A program made the position numbers and the translations under genes. 64,000 nucleotides of DNA from Rhodanobacter denitrificans (GTDB taxonomy: Bacteria; Pseudomonadota; Gammaproteobacteria; Xanthomonadales; Rhodanobacteraceae), in contig NC_020541.1 of assembly GCF_000230695.2 (NCBI RefSeq), positions 186,001 to 250,000 on the forward strand. Reading direction: 5' to 3'. The notes below the pieces were generated by a model that ran no database searches, was not told where the DNA came from, and saw nothing but the letters and a program-made list of their open reading frames with translations. This document shows positions 28,327 to 38,112 of the stretch, piece after piece; the first letter of the stretch is position 1, and each line of letters opens with the position of its first letter.

Positions 28327-31300
28327 GCGTCACCGCATGGATGCAGCGGCATCGGCGTTCGCTGCTGTTCCTCGCCCTGATGCTGGCGATCGGCGGCATC
28401 GCCAGTGCGCTGCTGATGCCGGTGGCGTTGTTTCCCAACGTGGCGTTTCCGCGCGTGCAGGTGTCGCTGGATGCGGGCGACCGCCCGGCCGACCAGATGG
28501 CGATCGAGGTGACCACGCCGGTGGAGGAGGCGATCCGCCACGTGCGCGGCGTGCGCGACGTGCGCTCCACCACCAGCCGCGGCAGCGCCGAGGTGGCGGT
28601 GACGTTCGACTGGGGCGCGGACATGGCTGCGGCGCTGCAGGAAGTGAATGCGGCGGCCGGGCAGATCCTGCCGCAGCTGCCGGCCGGCACCCAGCTGAGC
28701 ACGCGGCGGATGGACCCGACCACGTTCCCGGTACTGGCCTACAGCCTGCGCTCGCACACGCAGTCGCCGGGTGCGCTGCACGACCTGGCCGAGTACCAGC
28801 TGCGTCCGCTGCTGAGCGGCATCGGCGGCGTGGCCCAGGTCCAGGTGCAGGGCGGCGAGGTGGCCGAGTTCCACGCCGACGTCGATCCGGGCAAGCTGCG
28901 CGCGCTGCAGCTGAGCCTGGCCGACGTGGCCACGGCGGTCAGCCGTGCGGCGACGATCCAGGCGATGGGCCGCGTCGCCGATCACTACAAGTTGTACCTG
29001 CTGCTGGCCGACAACCAGCCGAAGACGCTCGCCGCGTTGCGCGGCATCGTGCTGCGCGCCGGCCCCGGCGGCGCGGTGCGGCTGGGCGACGTGGCGGCGC
29101 TCAGCCTCGACCACGTGCCGCAGTGGATCCGCGTCAACGCCGACGGCCAGGACGCGGTGCTGCTGCAGGTTTACCAGCAGCCCGACGGCAACAGCGTGCA
29201 GATCGCACGGGAAGTGAAGCAGCGGCTGGCCGACTACGCGCCGCAGATGCCGGCCGGCGTGCGCATCGCCAACTGGTACGACCAGACCCAGCTGGTGACC
29301 GGCGCGGCGGCCAGCGTGCGCGACGCGATCCTGATCGGCATCGTGCTGGCCGGGCTGGTGCTGTTCGTGTTCCTGCGCAACACGCGGGTGATCCTGGTCG
29401 CGCTGATCGTGGTGCCGGCGGTGCTGGCGATCACCGTGCTGCTGCTGTCGGTGCTCGGCATGAGCTTCAACATGATGACGCTGGGCGGCATGGCTGCGGC
29501 GGTCGGCTTGATCATCGACGACGTAATCGTGATGCTCGAACACATCATGCGTCGGCTGCATCCGGACGAAGGCGCAGGCGAAGTGCACGAACGCATCGCC
29601 GCCGCGGCGTGGGAGTTCACCCGCCCGTTGACCGGCTCCAGCGCCGCCACCGTGGTGATCTTCCTGCCGCTGGCGTTCCTGTCCGGGGTCACCGGTGCGT
29701 TCTTCAAGGCGCTGTCGCTGACCATGGCCAGCGCGCTGGTCATTTCGTACCTGCTGACCTGGATCGCGGTGCCGCTGCTGGCCGAGCGTTTCCTCGACGA
29801 GCGTCATCGCGCCGAGCATCCGCCGGGTCGTTTCACCCGGCGCATGATGCAGGGTTACCAGGGCATCCTGCAGCGCTGGTTGCGGCGGCCGTTGCTGGTG
29901 CTGCTGCTGGTCGTGCCGTTGCTGTTGGTCGGCGGGCTTGCGTATACCCGCGTCGGTACCGGTTTCATGCCGCAGATGGACGAGGGCGGTTTCATCCTCG
30001 ACTACCTGTCGAAACCCGGCACCTCGCTGCAGGAAACCGACCGGCTGCTGCGCCAGGTCGAGACCATCATCCGCGCGAACCCTTATGTGGACACCTATTC
30101 GCGGCGCACCGGGCTGCAGCTCGGCGGCGGCCTCACCGAGGCGAACCAGGGCGACTTCTTCGTGCGCCTGAAAAGCGGCTCGCGCCCGGATACCGAGGCG
30201 GTGATGGGGCAGGTACGCGGCGAGGTCGAGAAGCATGTGCCGGGGCTGGACATCGAGCTGTCGCAGCTGATGGAGGACCTGATCGGCGACCTGGTGGCGG
30301 TGCCGCAGCCGATCGAGATCCAGCTGTACAGCGACGACCCGGCGCAGCTCTCCGCCACCGCTGGCAAGGTCGCCGCGGCGGTCGGCGGGATCGGCGGGGT
30401 GGTCGGCGTGCGCAATGGCATCAACCCGGCCGGCGATGCGCTGACCGTGCAGGTCGATCCGGCCAGGGCCGCGCTGGAGGGTCTCGACCCGGCCGGCGTT
30501 ACCGACCAGGTCGCCGCGGCGATCGACGGCACCGTGGCCGCGCAGCTTCCCACCGACGGCAAGCGGGTGGGTGTGCGCGTGCGCCTGCCGGCCGCGACGC
30601 ATCAGCGGCTGGAACAGGTCGCCGCCTTGCCGATCCGCGCCGGCGACGGCCACCTGCTGCCGCTGTCGCGGGTAGCCACCTTGCGAGAGGTGCAGGGCCA
30701 GCCGCAGATCACCCGCGACAACCTGAAGCGGATGGTCGCGGTGACCGGGCGCATCAGCGGGCGCAGCCTCGGCGCCACCATCGCCGACGTCAAGCGCGTG
30801 CTGGCCCGGCCCGGCCTGCTGCCCAAGGGCATGTACTACCAGCTCGGCGGCCTGTACCAGCAACAGCAGCAGGCGTTCCGCGGCCTCACCATCGTGATGC
30901 TCGCGGCGATCGCGCTGGTGTTCACCCTGCTGCTGTTCCTGTACGAGAGTTTCCGCGTCGCGCTGGTGATCCTGGCGATGCCGTTGCTGGCGATCCCGGC
31001 CGTGTTCGCCGGGCTGTGGCTGACCGGCATCGAGCTCAACATCTCGGCGATGATGGGCATGACGATGATCGTCGGCATCGTTACCGAAGTGGCGATCTTC
31101 TACTTCTCCGAACTCGAACAGGCCGCCGCCGGCATGCCGCTGCACGAGGCGCTGCACGAAGCCGGCCGGCACCGCACGCGGCCGATCCTGATGTCCACGC
31201 TGGCCGCGATGCTCACCTTGCTGCCGCTGGCGCTGGCGCTCGGCAGGGGCTCGCAGATGCAGCAGCCGCTGGCGGTGGCGATCATTTCCGGCCTGTTGGT

Positions 31301-31382
31301 GCAGGTGCCGCTGGTGCTGCTGCTGATGCCGGTGCTGTACACGCTGCTGCGCCGCCGCGATGGGCAAAAGGCGGCTGGCTAA
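28323..31382 (+). CDS. RND-family efflux permease
   Basis: 1019 residues; starts at GTG 28323 overlapping the adaptor stop (GTGA). Twelve membrane helices with two large periplasmic loops, the standard RND layout. TM4 reads GLIIDDVIVMLE, with the paired Asp residues of proton-driven HAE1-type pumps, so it is probably a drug or hydrophobic-compound pump and not a CusA-type metal pump. Several segments (V-E-E-A-I-R-H-V-R-G-V, L-N-I-S-A-M-M-G) agree with the family. Third gene of an operon with channel and adaptor. Substrate unknown. Confidence 0.92.
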   Translation: MSVTAWMQRHRRSLLFLALMLAIGGIASALLMPVALFPNVAFPRVQVSLDAGDRPADQMAIEVTTPVEEAIRHVRGVRDVRSTTSRGSAEVAVTFDWGADMAAALQEVNAAAGQILPQLPAGTQLSTRRMDPTTFPVLAYSLRSHTQSPGALHDLAEYQLRPLLSGIGGVAQVQVQGGEVAEFHADVDPGKLRALQLSLADVATAVSRAATIQAMGRVADHYKLYLLLADNQPKTLAALRGIVLRAGPGGAVRLGDVAALSLDHVPQWIRVNADGQDAVLLQVYQQPDGNSVQIAREVKQRLADYAPQMPAGVRIANWYDQTQLVTGAAASVRDAILIGIVLAGLVLFVFLRNTRVILVALIVVPAVLAITVLLLSVLGMSFNMMTLGGMAAAVGLIIDDVIVMLEHIMRRLHPDEGAGEVHERIAAAAWEFTRPLTGSSAATVVIFLPLAFLSGVTGAFFKALSLTMASALVISYLLTWIAVPLLAERFLDERHRAEHPPGRFTRRMMQGYQGILQRWLRRPLLVLLLVVPLLLVGGLAYTRVGTGFMPQMDEGGFILDYLSKPGTSLQETDRLLRQVETIIRANPYVDTYSRRTGLQLGGGLTEANQGDFFVRLKSGSRPDTEAVMGQVRGEVEKHVPGLDIELSQLMEDLIGDLVAVPQPIEIQLYSDDPAQLSATAGKVAAAVGGIGGVVGVRNGINPAGDALTVQVDPARAALEGLDPAGVTDQVAAAIDGTVAAQLPTDGKRVGVRVRLPAATHQRLEQVAALPIRAGDGHLLPLSRVATLREVQGQPQITRDNLKRMVAVTGRISGRSLGATIADVKRVLARPGLLPKGMYYQLGGLYQQQQQAFRGLTIVMLAAIALVFTLLLFLYESFRVALVILAMPLLAIPAVFAGLWLTGIELNISAMMGMTMIVGIVTEVAIFYFSELEQAAAGMPLHEALHEAGRHRTRPILMSTLAAMLTLLPLALALGRGSQMQQPLAVAIISGLLVQVPLVLLLMPVLYTLLRRRDGQKAAG

Positions 31383-31443
31383 GGCGCGCATAAGCGATCG
31401 CGCACATGCTGGCCGCCGTCCCTCTTCATCCAAGGTGCCGACC

Positions 31444-32478
31444 ATGCCACGACCGATCCGCAAGCTGTTGCCCGCTGCGCTGTTGGCGCTGGTGATGCTC
31501 CCGCAAGCGGCGCCGGCCGCCACGCCGGCGCCGGCCCCACGCCTGCTTTCGCGACTGGCGCTGGGTGGCCCGGGCGGTTGGGACTATCTGGCGTTCGATG
31601 CGCCCAGCCGCCACCTGTTCGTCAGCCGCGGCGACCGCGTGCTGGTGATCGACGTCGATGCCGGCAAGCAGGTCGGCACGATCGCCGGCACCGCGGGCGT
31701 GCACGGCATCGCGCTGGCCGATGACCTGCAGCGCGGTTTCGTCAGCGACGGCAAGATCGCCTCGGTGACCGTGTTCGATCTGGCTTCGCTGAAGACGGTG
31801 GCGACGATCGCCGGCACCGGCCAGAATCCCGACGCGATCCTGTACGACGGCGCCTCGCACCACGTGCTGACCTTCAACGGCGGGAGCGCCAGCGCCAGCG
31901 TGATCGACCCGGCGAAGAACGCGGTGATCGGCAGCATCGCGCTGCCCGGCAAGCCGGAGTTCGCGGTGGCCGATGGCGCCGGCCATGTCTACGTGAACAT
32001 CGAGGACCAGTCCGAGCTGGTCCAGCTCGATTCGCTCCGCGACAAGGTGCTGCAGGTGTGGCCGCTGGCGCCGTGCGCATCGCCGAGCGGGCTGGCGCTC
32101 GACAACCCGCACCATCGGCTGTTCGCGGTGTGCGACAACCGCACGATGGCCGTGCTCGATACGCTCGACGGCCACCGCGTGGCCGAGGTGCCGATCGGCG
32201 ATGGTCCGGATGGCGTGGTGTTCGATCCGGCCGAGGCGATGATCTACAGCGCCAATGGCGGGAGCGGCACGCTCACCGCGGTGCACGAGGACGATCCGGA
32301 CCACTACCGCGTGACCGCGACCGTTCCCACCCAGGCCAGCGCGCGCACGCTCGCGCTCGATCCGAAGCTGCACCGGCTGTACCTCTCCGCAGCGCGGCTG
32401 GGCGCCACCCGGCAGGCCAACGGCCGCCGCACGATCGAGCCGGACAGCTTCGGCATCCTCATCGTCGGGCGGCCTTGA
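31444..32478 (+). CDS. Secreted YncE-like beta-propeller protein
   Basis: 344 residues with a signal peptide (L-L-P-A-A-L-L-A-L-V-M-L-P-Q-A-A-P-A). The mature part is a run of about seven 40-residue blades with D-x-x-x-x-x-V-x-I-x-x-I patterns (VIDVDAGKQVGTIAG, VFDLASLKTVATIAG, VLDTLDGHRVAEVPIG), as in the YncE/YVTN beta-propeller family. Probably periplasmic; ligand unknown (some relatives bind DNA, metals or sugars). It follows the RND permease by 61 bp in the same direction and may be co-transcribed with the pump. ATG 31444 is chosen because the signal begins there. Confidence 0.82.
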   Translation: MPRPIRKLLPAALLALVMLPQAAPAATPAPAPRLLSRLALGGPGGWDYLAFDAPSRHLFVSRGDRVLVIDVDAGKQVGTIAGTAGVHGIALADDLQRGFVSDGKIASVTVFDLASLKTVATIAGTGQNPDAILYDGASHHVLTFNGGSASASVIDPAKNAVIGSIALPGKPEFAVADGAGHVYVNIEDQSELVQLDSLRDKVLQVWPLAPCASPSGLALDNPHHRLFAVCDNRTMAVLDTLDGHRVAEVPIGDGPDGVVFDPAEAMIYSANGGSGTLTAVHEDDPDHYRVTATVPTQASARTLALDPKLHRLYLSAARLGATRQANGRRTIEPDSFGILIVGRP

Positions 32479-32485
32479 GCCGGTC

Positions 32486-33898
32486 TCAGGACCGCAACGG
32501 AATCGCCACGCGTACGCGCAGGCCGCTACCGTAAGGCGAGTCGAGCAGTTCGATGGTGGCGTCGTGCAGCTGCGCCGCGCGCTGCACGATCGACAGGCCC
32601 AGGCCGTAGCCGTCGCCGTGGCTGACGGCTTCGCGATGGAAGCGGGCGAACACGCTGGCGCGGCGTTCGGCCGGGATGCCCGGGCCGTCGTCGATCACGT
32701 CGATCAGCGCGGCGTGTTCGCCCTGTTCGATCGACAGTTGCACCTGGCCGCCGGCCGAGGCGTGACGCAGCGCGTTCTCGAGCAGGTTGCGCAGCAGGGC
32801 CGCGAGGGCGGCTTCGTAACCCTGCACGGACACTTGCGGCGTCAGCCGCGCAAAGCTCAGCTCCACGCCGCTGTCGGCGATCAGTGGCGACAGTTCCTCG
32901 ATCACGCCCATCGCTACGGCGACCAGGTCGACGCGGCTGCGCTGGCTCGACGCCGCGCCCGCTTCCAGCCGGGCCAGCGCCAGCAACTGTTCGATCCGGC
33001 GCGCCAGCCCGGCGATGCCGTGCTGCGCGCTGCCCAGGCCGGTCTTCAGCTCGGCCGGATCGGTGGTGGCCATCGCGCTTTCGAGATTGATCATGGCGCT
33101 GGCCAGCGGCGTGCGCAGTTCGTGCGCCACGTCCGCGCTGAAGCGGCGTTCGCGTTCCAGCGCATCCTCCAGTCGCGCCAGCTGGCCGTTCAACGCGGCC
33201 AGTACCGGCTGCAATTCCAGCGGCGCAGCGGGCAGCTGCACCGGCTCATGGCTGCCCGGCTCGCGGGCCGAGAGGGCGCGGGTCAGCACTTCGAGCGGAC
33301 GCAATCCGCGCCGTACCGCCCAGCCCACCAGCAGGGCCAGCAGGGGCAGGCCGATCAGCAGCGGCAGGCTGTGCTCCAGCCACACCGCGTGCATGATGTC
33401 GTGGCGACTGTCGTAACGTTCGCCGGTGCGGATCACCATGCCGTCGGCGATGTCGCGCAGGGTGAACACGCGCCAGCGGTAGCCGCCCTGCTGCAGGTCC
33501 TGGAAGTCCGCGTCGCCGGCCGTCGGCGGCGGCATGGCGGCGAGGTTCGCGGTGGCCAGCAGCGTGCGCCCGGCACCGTCGAATACCTGGAAGCCGACCT
33601 CGGACTCGTAGGTGTTCCGGTGCCGCTCCGGCGGGTGGCTGCGGCCGGCTTCGATCGGCACCAGCGTGTCCACGTCGTCGCGTCCCTGCAGTGCCTGCAT
33701 GTCGGCATGCTCGATCAGCACCTGCAGCGTCCGCGCCGACTGCGCCAGCCGCCCGTCGGACAGCTCGTCCACCTCGGTGATGGTGCGATGGAAGCTGAGC
33801 ACGCCCAGCGGCAGCAGCACCGCCAGCAGCACCAGGATGATCAGCAGGCGCAACCGGCCATGCAGGCTGGCCGGCTTCAGCAGGCGCGCCAACCTCAT
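32486..33898 (-). CDS. Sensor histidine kinase, QseC/PmrB type
   Basis: 470 residues. TM1 at about 17-36, a periplasmic sensor domain of about 135 residues, TM2 at about 178-197, a HAMP-like linker, H-box A-D-V-A-H-E-L-R-T-P-L-A with His259 as phosphorylation site, N-box N-L-L-E-N-A-L-R-H-A, and ATP lid motifs D-D-G-P-G-I-P and G-Y-G-L-G-L-S. It should autophosphorylate and pass phosphate to the OmpR-type regulator encoded just upstream, which it overlaps by four bases. The signal is unknown; QseC and PmrB relatives respond to polymyxin, iron or catecholamines. Confidence 0.92.
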   Translation of the reverse strand: MRLARLLKPASLHGRLRLLIILVLLAVLLPLGVLSFHRTITEVDELSDGRLAQSARTLQVLIEHADMQALQGRDDVDTLVPIEAGRSHPPERHRNTYESEVGFQVFDGAGRTLLATANLAAMPPPTAGDADFQDLQQGGYRWRVFTLRDIADGMVIRTGERYDSRHDIMHAVWLEHSLPLLIGLPLLALLVGWAVRRGLRPLEVLTRALSAREPGSHEPVQLPAAPLELQPVLAALNGQLARLEDALERERRFSADVAHELRTPLASAMINLESAMATTDPAELKTGLGSAQHGIAGLARRIEQLLALARLEAGAASSQRSRVDLVAVAMGVIEELSPLIADSGVELSFARLTPQVSVQGYEAALAALLRNLLENALRHASAGGQVQLSIEQGEHAALIDVIDDGPGIPAERRASVFARFHREAVSHGDGYGLGLSIVQRAAQLHDATIELLDSPYGSGLRVRVAIPLRS

Positions 33899-34560
33899 TT
33901 CGGCTCCCGCGGGATCATGTAGCCGAAGCCGCGCACGGTCTGGATGGTGTCGAAGCTCAGCTTGCGGCGCAGCGTGTGCACCAGCACCTCCAGCGCGCTG
34001 GAGCCGACCATGTTGTCGAGGCCGTACAGCGAGTTCTCCAGGTTCTCGCGGCGCACCAGCCGGCCGGCGCGTTCCATCAGGATCTGCAGCAGGGCGAACT
34101 CGCGCTTGGTCAGCTCGACCCGCTCGCCGCGGAAGCTCACCTCGGAGGTGCCCAGGTCGAGGCTCAACGCACCCGCATCGATGCGGTTGGCGGCCAGGCC
34201 CTGCGCGCGCCGGGTCAGCGAGCGGATGCGTGCAGCCAGTTCCTCCAGGTGGAAGGGTTTGACCAGGTAATCGTCGGCACCGGCGTCGAGGCCGCGCACG
34301 CGGTCGTCCAGCGTATCGCGCGCGGTCATCACCAGCACCGGGGTCCTGACGTGCAGGCGGCGGGCCTCGACCAGCACGTCGAGCCCGTCCTTGCCGGGCA
34401 GGCCGAGGTCGAGCAGGATCAGGTCGGCGGTCTGGTCGCGCAGCGCGAGCAGCGCCTCGCGGCCGTCGCGCAGCCAGCTGACGGTATAGGCGAGGCGCTC
34501 CAGTGCGCGCTGGATCGCCGCGCCGAGCTGGGGATCGTCCTCGACCAGGATGATGTGCAC
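33895..34560 (-). CDS. OmpR-family response regulator, QseB/PmrA type
   Basis: 221 residues. Receiver domain with acidic pair E7-D8-D9, phospho-acceptor Asp51 in L-I-L-L-D-L-G-L-P-G, and K-P-F at about 102-104; C-terminal winged-helix Trans_reg_C domain with L-T-K-R-E-F-A-L-L and V-R-G-F-G-Y-M. First gene of the two-gene operon with the kinase. A PmrA/QseB-type direct repeat lies 69 bp upstream, so autoregulation and control of the divergent Mrp operon are both plausible. Confidence 0.93.
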   Translation of the reverse strand: MHIILVEDDPQLGAAIQRALERLAYTVSWLRDGREALLALRDQTADLILLDLGLPGKDGLDVLVEARRLHVRTPVLVMTARDTLDDRVRGLDAGADDYLVKPFHLEELAARIRSLTRRAQGLAANRIDAGALSLDLGTSEVSFRGERVELTKREFALLQILMERAGRLVRRENLENSLYGLDNMVGSSALEVLVHTLRRKLSFDTIQTVRGFGYMIPREPK

Positions 34561-34628
34561 GGACAGGCTCCTTCGATCGCGGGAACCGCGGGGCGGCGCG
34601 ACTCGTGGGGAGATTATCCGTGCATCCG

Positions 34629-34644
34629 CTTACGAAGTGCTTAA
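34629..34644. promoter_or_regulatory. PmrA/QseB-like direct-repeat box
   Basis: CTTAC-GAAGTG-CTTAA: two half-sites spaced by six bases, matching the CTTAA-N6-CTTAA type of box bound by PmrA/QseB regulators, with one mismatch. It lies in the divergent region between the response regulator and mrpA, about 30 bp upstream of the likely mrp -35. The assignment is by pattern and context only. Confidence 0.45.
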
Positions 34645-34672
34645 ACCCGCTGGCCGCCCTTGCGCCGTGCGT

Positions 34673-34700
34673 TTGCCGACCGGTCGGGCCGGCCTATAGA
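34673..34700 (+). promoter_or_regulatory. Putative sigma70-type promoter of the mrp operon
   Basis: TTGCCG (34673-34678), a 16-bp spacer and TATAGA (34695-34700, continuing AT) stand out in GC-rich DNA. This would give a 5' leader of about 160 bases before mrpA. A PmrA/QseB-like box lies just upstream. Confidence 0.45.
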
Positions 34701-34867
34701 ATCGAACGAAGCGGTGTGAGGTCATTCGGGCGATCGCAATGATTGCCCGCGCCACGATACGCACAGGCGTTGCATCGGCCGAGGCGTGCGAACGCTCATG
34801 AAGTGCCGGGGTGTCCGCCCCGGTTGCCGGAGACACCGACAACCCTGCCTTGCGAGCGCTGCAACCG

Positions 34868-37777
34868 ATGCCCGACCACGCCCTGCCAAGCGCCATCATC
34901 TGCCTTCCGTTCGCGGCCAGCGTCGTGGTGTTCCTGCTGCGCGGCCGCGGTCGCGGCCACAACCTGGCGGCGTGGCTGATGACCGCCACGGCGCTGCTCG
35001 GTCTGCTGCTTTCCCTGTGGCTGTACCCGACGATTGCCGCCGGCCACGTGCTGCGCCAGGTGATCCCGTAGGTGCCGGGGCTGGGGCTGGACCTGGTGTT
35101 CCGGGTGGACGGCTTCAGCTGGCTGTTCATGCTGCTGATCTGCGGCATCGGCACGCTGGTGGGCCTGTACGCCCGCTACTACATGTCGCCGGACGATCCG
35201 CTGGCGCGCTTCTTCGCGCTGCTGCTGGCGTTCATGGGTTCGATGCTGGGCATCGTGATGTCCGGCAACGTGATCCAGCTGGTGTTCTTCTGGGAGCTGA
35301 CCAGCCTGTTCTCGTTCCTGCTGATCGGCTACTGGCACCACGGCGCGTCGGCGCGCGACGGCGCGCGGATGGCGTTGATCGTCACCTCCGGCGGCGGCCT
35401 GTGCCTGTTCGCCGGCGTGCTGCTGCTGGGGCACGTGGTGGGCAGCTACGACCTCGACGCGATCCTCGCCGCGGGCAACGCGGTGCGCGCGCATGCGCTG
35501 TACACGCCGACGCTGCTGCTGATCCTGCTTGGCGCATTCACCAAGAGCGCGCAGTTCCCGTTCCATTTCTGGCTGCCGCAGGCGATGTCGGCGCCGACGC
35601 CGGTGTCGGCGTATCTGCATTCGGCGACGATGGTGAAGGCCGGCGTATTCCTGCTGGTGCGTTTCTGGCCGGTGCTGGGCGGCACCGACCAATGGTTCTG
35701 GGTCGTCGGCGGGGTGGGCCTGGTGACGCTGATCCTGGGCGCGTACTCGGCGATGTTCGAGCAGGACCTGAAAGGCGTGCTGGCCTATTCGACGATCAGC
35801 CACCTGGGCCTGATCACCATGCTGGTCGGCCTGGGCAGCGCGCTCGGCGTGGTCGCGGCGATCTTCCACATCGTCAACCACGCCACCTTCAAGGCCTCGC
35901 TGTTCATGGCCGCCGGCGCGGTCGACCATGAGGCCGGCACGCGCGACCTGCGCAAGCTTGGCGGGCTGCGCCGCTTCATGCCGGTCACCGCGACGCTGGC
36001 GCTGATCGCCGGCGCGGCGATGGCCGGCGTGCCGCTGCTGAACGGTTTCCTGTCGAAGGAGATGTTCTTCGCCGAGACGCTGGCCACCCGCCAGGGCCCG
36101 TTGCTCGACCTGGTGTCGGTGGTGATCGCGGTGGCCGCCAGTGCGTTCGGCGTGACCTATTCGATCCGCTTCGTGCGCGGCGTGTTCTTCGGCCGCGTGC
36201 CCGCCGACCTGCCGCGCCAGCCGCACGAGCCGCCGCTGTGGATGCGCTTCCCGATCGGCTTGCTGGCGCTGGCCTGCCTGCTGGTGGGCATGCTGCCGAG
36301 GCGGGTGATCGGGCCGTCGTTGCGCGCGGCCGCGAGCGCGGTGCTGGGCGCCGCCCACGTGCCGGATTACAGCCTGGCGGTGTGGCACGGGCTGACCGCG
36401 CCGCTGCTGATGAGCGTGTTTGCGTTCGTGGCCGGCTGCCTGCTGTTCGTCAGCCTGCGTCGCCGTTTCGATGCCATCGAGGCGGCGCCGCTGACCAGCC
36501 GCGTCAGTGGCAAGCGCCTCTTCGAGCGCGCGCTGGCGGTGTTCGCCGCGGACATCCCGCAGCGGATCGAGCGCCGCTACCCGAGCCGTCGGCTGCAGTC
36601 GCAGTTGCTGTGGATCGTGCTGCTGGCGCTGGTCGCCGGCACGCTGGCCGCGACCAGCGTGCCGTTCGGCTTCCGGCCGCGCTGGTCCAGCGTCGACCCG
36701 GCGTTCGCGCTGTTGTGGCTGCTCGGCGCGGCCTGCGCGATCGGCGCGGCGAGCCAGGCCAAGTTCCATCGCCTCGCCGCGCTGGTGCTCACCGGCGGCG
36801 CCGGGCTGGTGTCGTGCGTGAGCTTCGTGTGGCTGTCGGCGCCGGATCTGGCGGCGACCCAGCTGCTGGTCGAGGTGGTCACCACCATCCTGATCCTGCT
36901 CGGCCTACGCTGGCTGCCCAAGCGCATCGAGGGGCTGGCGGCGGAGAGCCGCGCACACCGCTTCCGGCGCCGGCGCGACGTGTTCATCGCGGTCGTGGTC
37001 GGCCTCGGCGTGGCCAGCCTCGCCTATGCGGCGATGATGCATCCGGTGGCCGACTCGATCTCGCACTTCTTCCTCGAACGCGCGTACACCGAGGGCGGCG
37101 GCCGCAACGTGGTCAACGTGATCCTGGTCGACTTCCGCGGCTTCGACACGCTGGGCGAGATCAGCGTGCTGGCGATCGTGGCGCTGACCGTGTTCGCCCT
37201 GCTGCGCCGCTTCCGCCCGGCCGCCGAGAGCATCAGCGCACCGCTGCAGCAGCAGCGGCAGGCTGCGCCCGACGCGGATCAGCCCAGCCGGGCGGTCGAC
37301 CATTCGCTGACCGATTACCTGATGATCCCGGGCCTGATCATCCAGCTGATGTTCCCGGTGATCCTGCTGTTCGGGCTGCACCTGTTCCTGCGCGGGCACG
37401 ACCTGCCGGGCGGCGGTTTCGTCGCCGGCATCACCGTGGCGGTGGCGCTGATCCTGTTGTACATGGCGCGTGGCGCGCGCTGGGTGGAGGCGCAGCTGCG
37501 CGTGCTGCCGCTGCGCTGGATCGGTGCGGGCCTGCTGCTAGCGGTGGGCACCGGGCTTGGCTCGCTGGCGTTTGGCCGTCCATTCATGACCAGCCATTTC
37601 CAGTACCTGGAGCTGCCGTGGCTGGGCCGCGTGCCGCTGGCCACGGCGCTGCTGTTCGACCTGGGCGTGTTCGCCGTGGTGGTCGGCGCCACCGTGCTGC
37701 TGCTGATCGCGCTGGCGCACCAGTCCTTGCGCCGGCCGCGCCAGCTGTCGGCGGCCGAGACGGGAGGGCCGCGCTGA
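34868..37777 (+). pseudogene. mrpA: Mrp antiporter subunit A (A-B fusion) with in-frame amber stop at codon 68
   Basis: The frame starts at ATG 34868, and the fused product would be 969 residues: first membrane helices, antiporter core (N-Q-O-M-like, with S-A-Q-F-P-F-H-F-W-L-P), DUF4040 region, then a MnhB-type domain at the C-terminus (M-I-P-G-L-I-I-Q to end), giving the MrpA-MrpB fusion of group 2 Mrp systems. Codon 68 (35069-35071) is TAG, between V-I-P and V-P-G-L-G-L-D; in related proteins I recall a Trp (TGG) here. No other lesion is seen, and the following frame is 901 codons long. It is either a recent nonsense mutation, a sequencing error, or a read-through or restart case (GTG directly after the stop). 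MrpA is required for Na+/H+ exchange. Confidence 0.85.
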
Positions 37778-38112
37778 TGGAACTGGTGCTGGCCGCCGCG
37801 ATCGGTATCCTCGCCGCCTCCGGCGTGTGGCTGCTGCTGCGCCCGCGCACCTTCCAGGTGATCATTGGACTGACCCTGATCTCCTACGCGGTGAATCTCT
37901 TCATCTTCTCGATCGGCGGCCTGCGCACCGGCGCCGACCCGGTGCTGCACGGCGGCGACATCGCGCAGTACGCCGACCCGCTGCCGCAGGCGCTGGTGCT
38001 CACCGCGATCGTCATTGGTTTTGCCACCACCGCGCTATTCCTGGTGGTGCTGCTGACCTCGCGTGGCTTGACCGGCAACGACCACGTCGACGGCGAGGAC
38101 GGCACGCCGTGA
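37777..38112 (+). CDS. mrpC: Mrp Na+/H+ antiporter subunit C
   Basis: 111 residues and three membrane helices, related to NuoK, with G-L-T-L-I-S-Y-A-V-N-L and the P-L-P-Q-A-L-V-L-T-A-I-V-I segment that identifies MrpC. The ATG overlaps the mrpA stop by one base (TGATG). Part of the Mrp complex in the inner membrane, which exchanges cytoplasmic Na+ (or K+) for protons and supports pH and salt tolerance. Confidence 0.95.
   Translation: MELVLAAAIGILAASGVWLLLRPRTFQVIIGLTLISYAVNLFIFSIGGLRTGADPVLHGGDIAQYADPLPQALVLTAIVIGFATTALFLVVLLTSRGLTGNDHVDGEDGTP

Noticed and set aside
28281..31523. 1080-codon open frame opposite the RND permease
   Set aside because: His/Arg/Gln-rich shadow of a GC-rich gene; the + frame has complete RND features.
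34811..35071. Separate short gene upstream of a 901-codon MrpA
   Set aside because: Both are the same frame split by one TAG; the joined sequence continues a normal MrpA, so it is treated as one interrupted gene.
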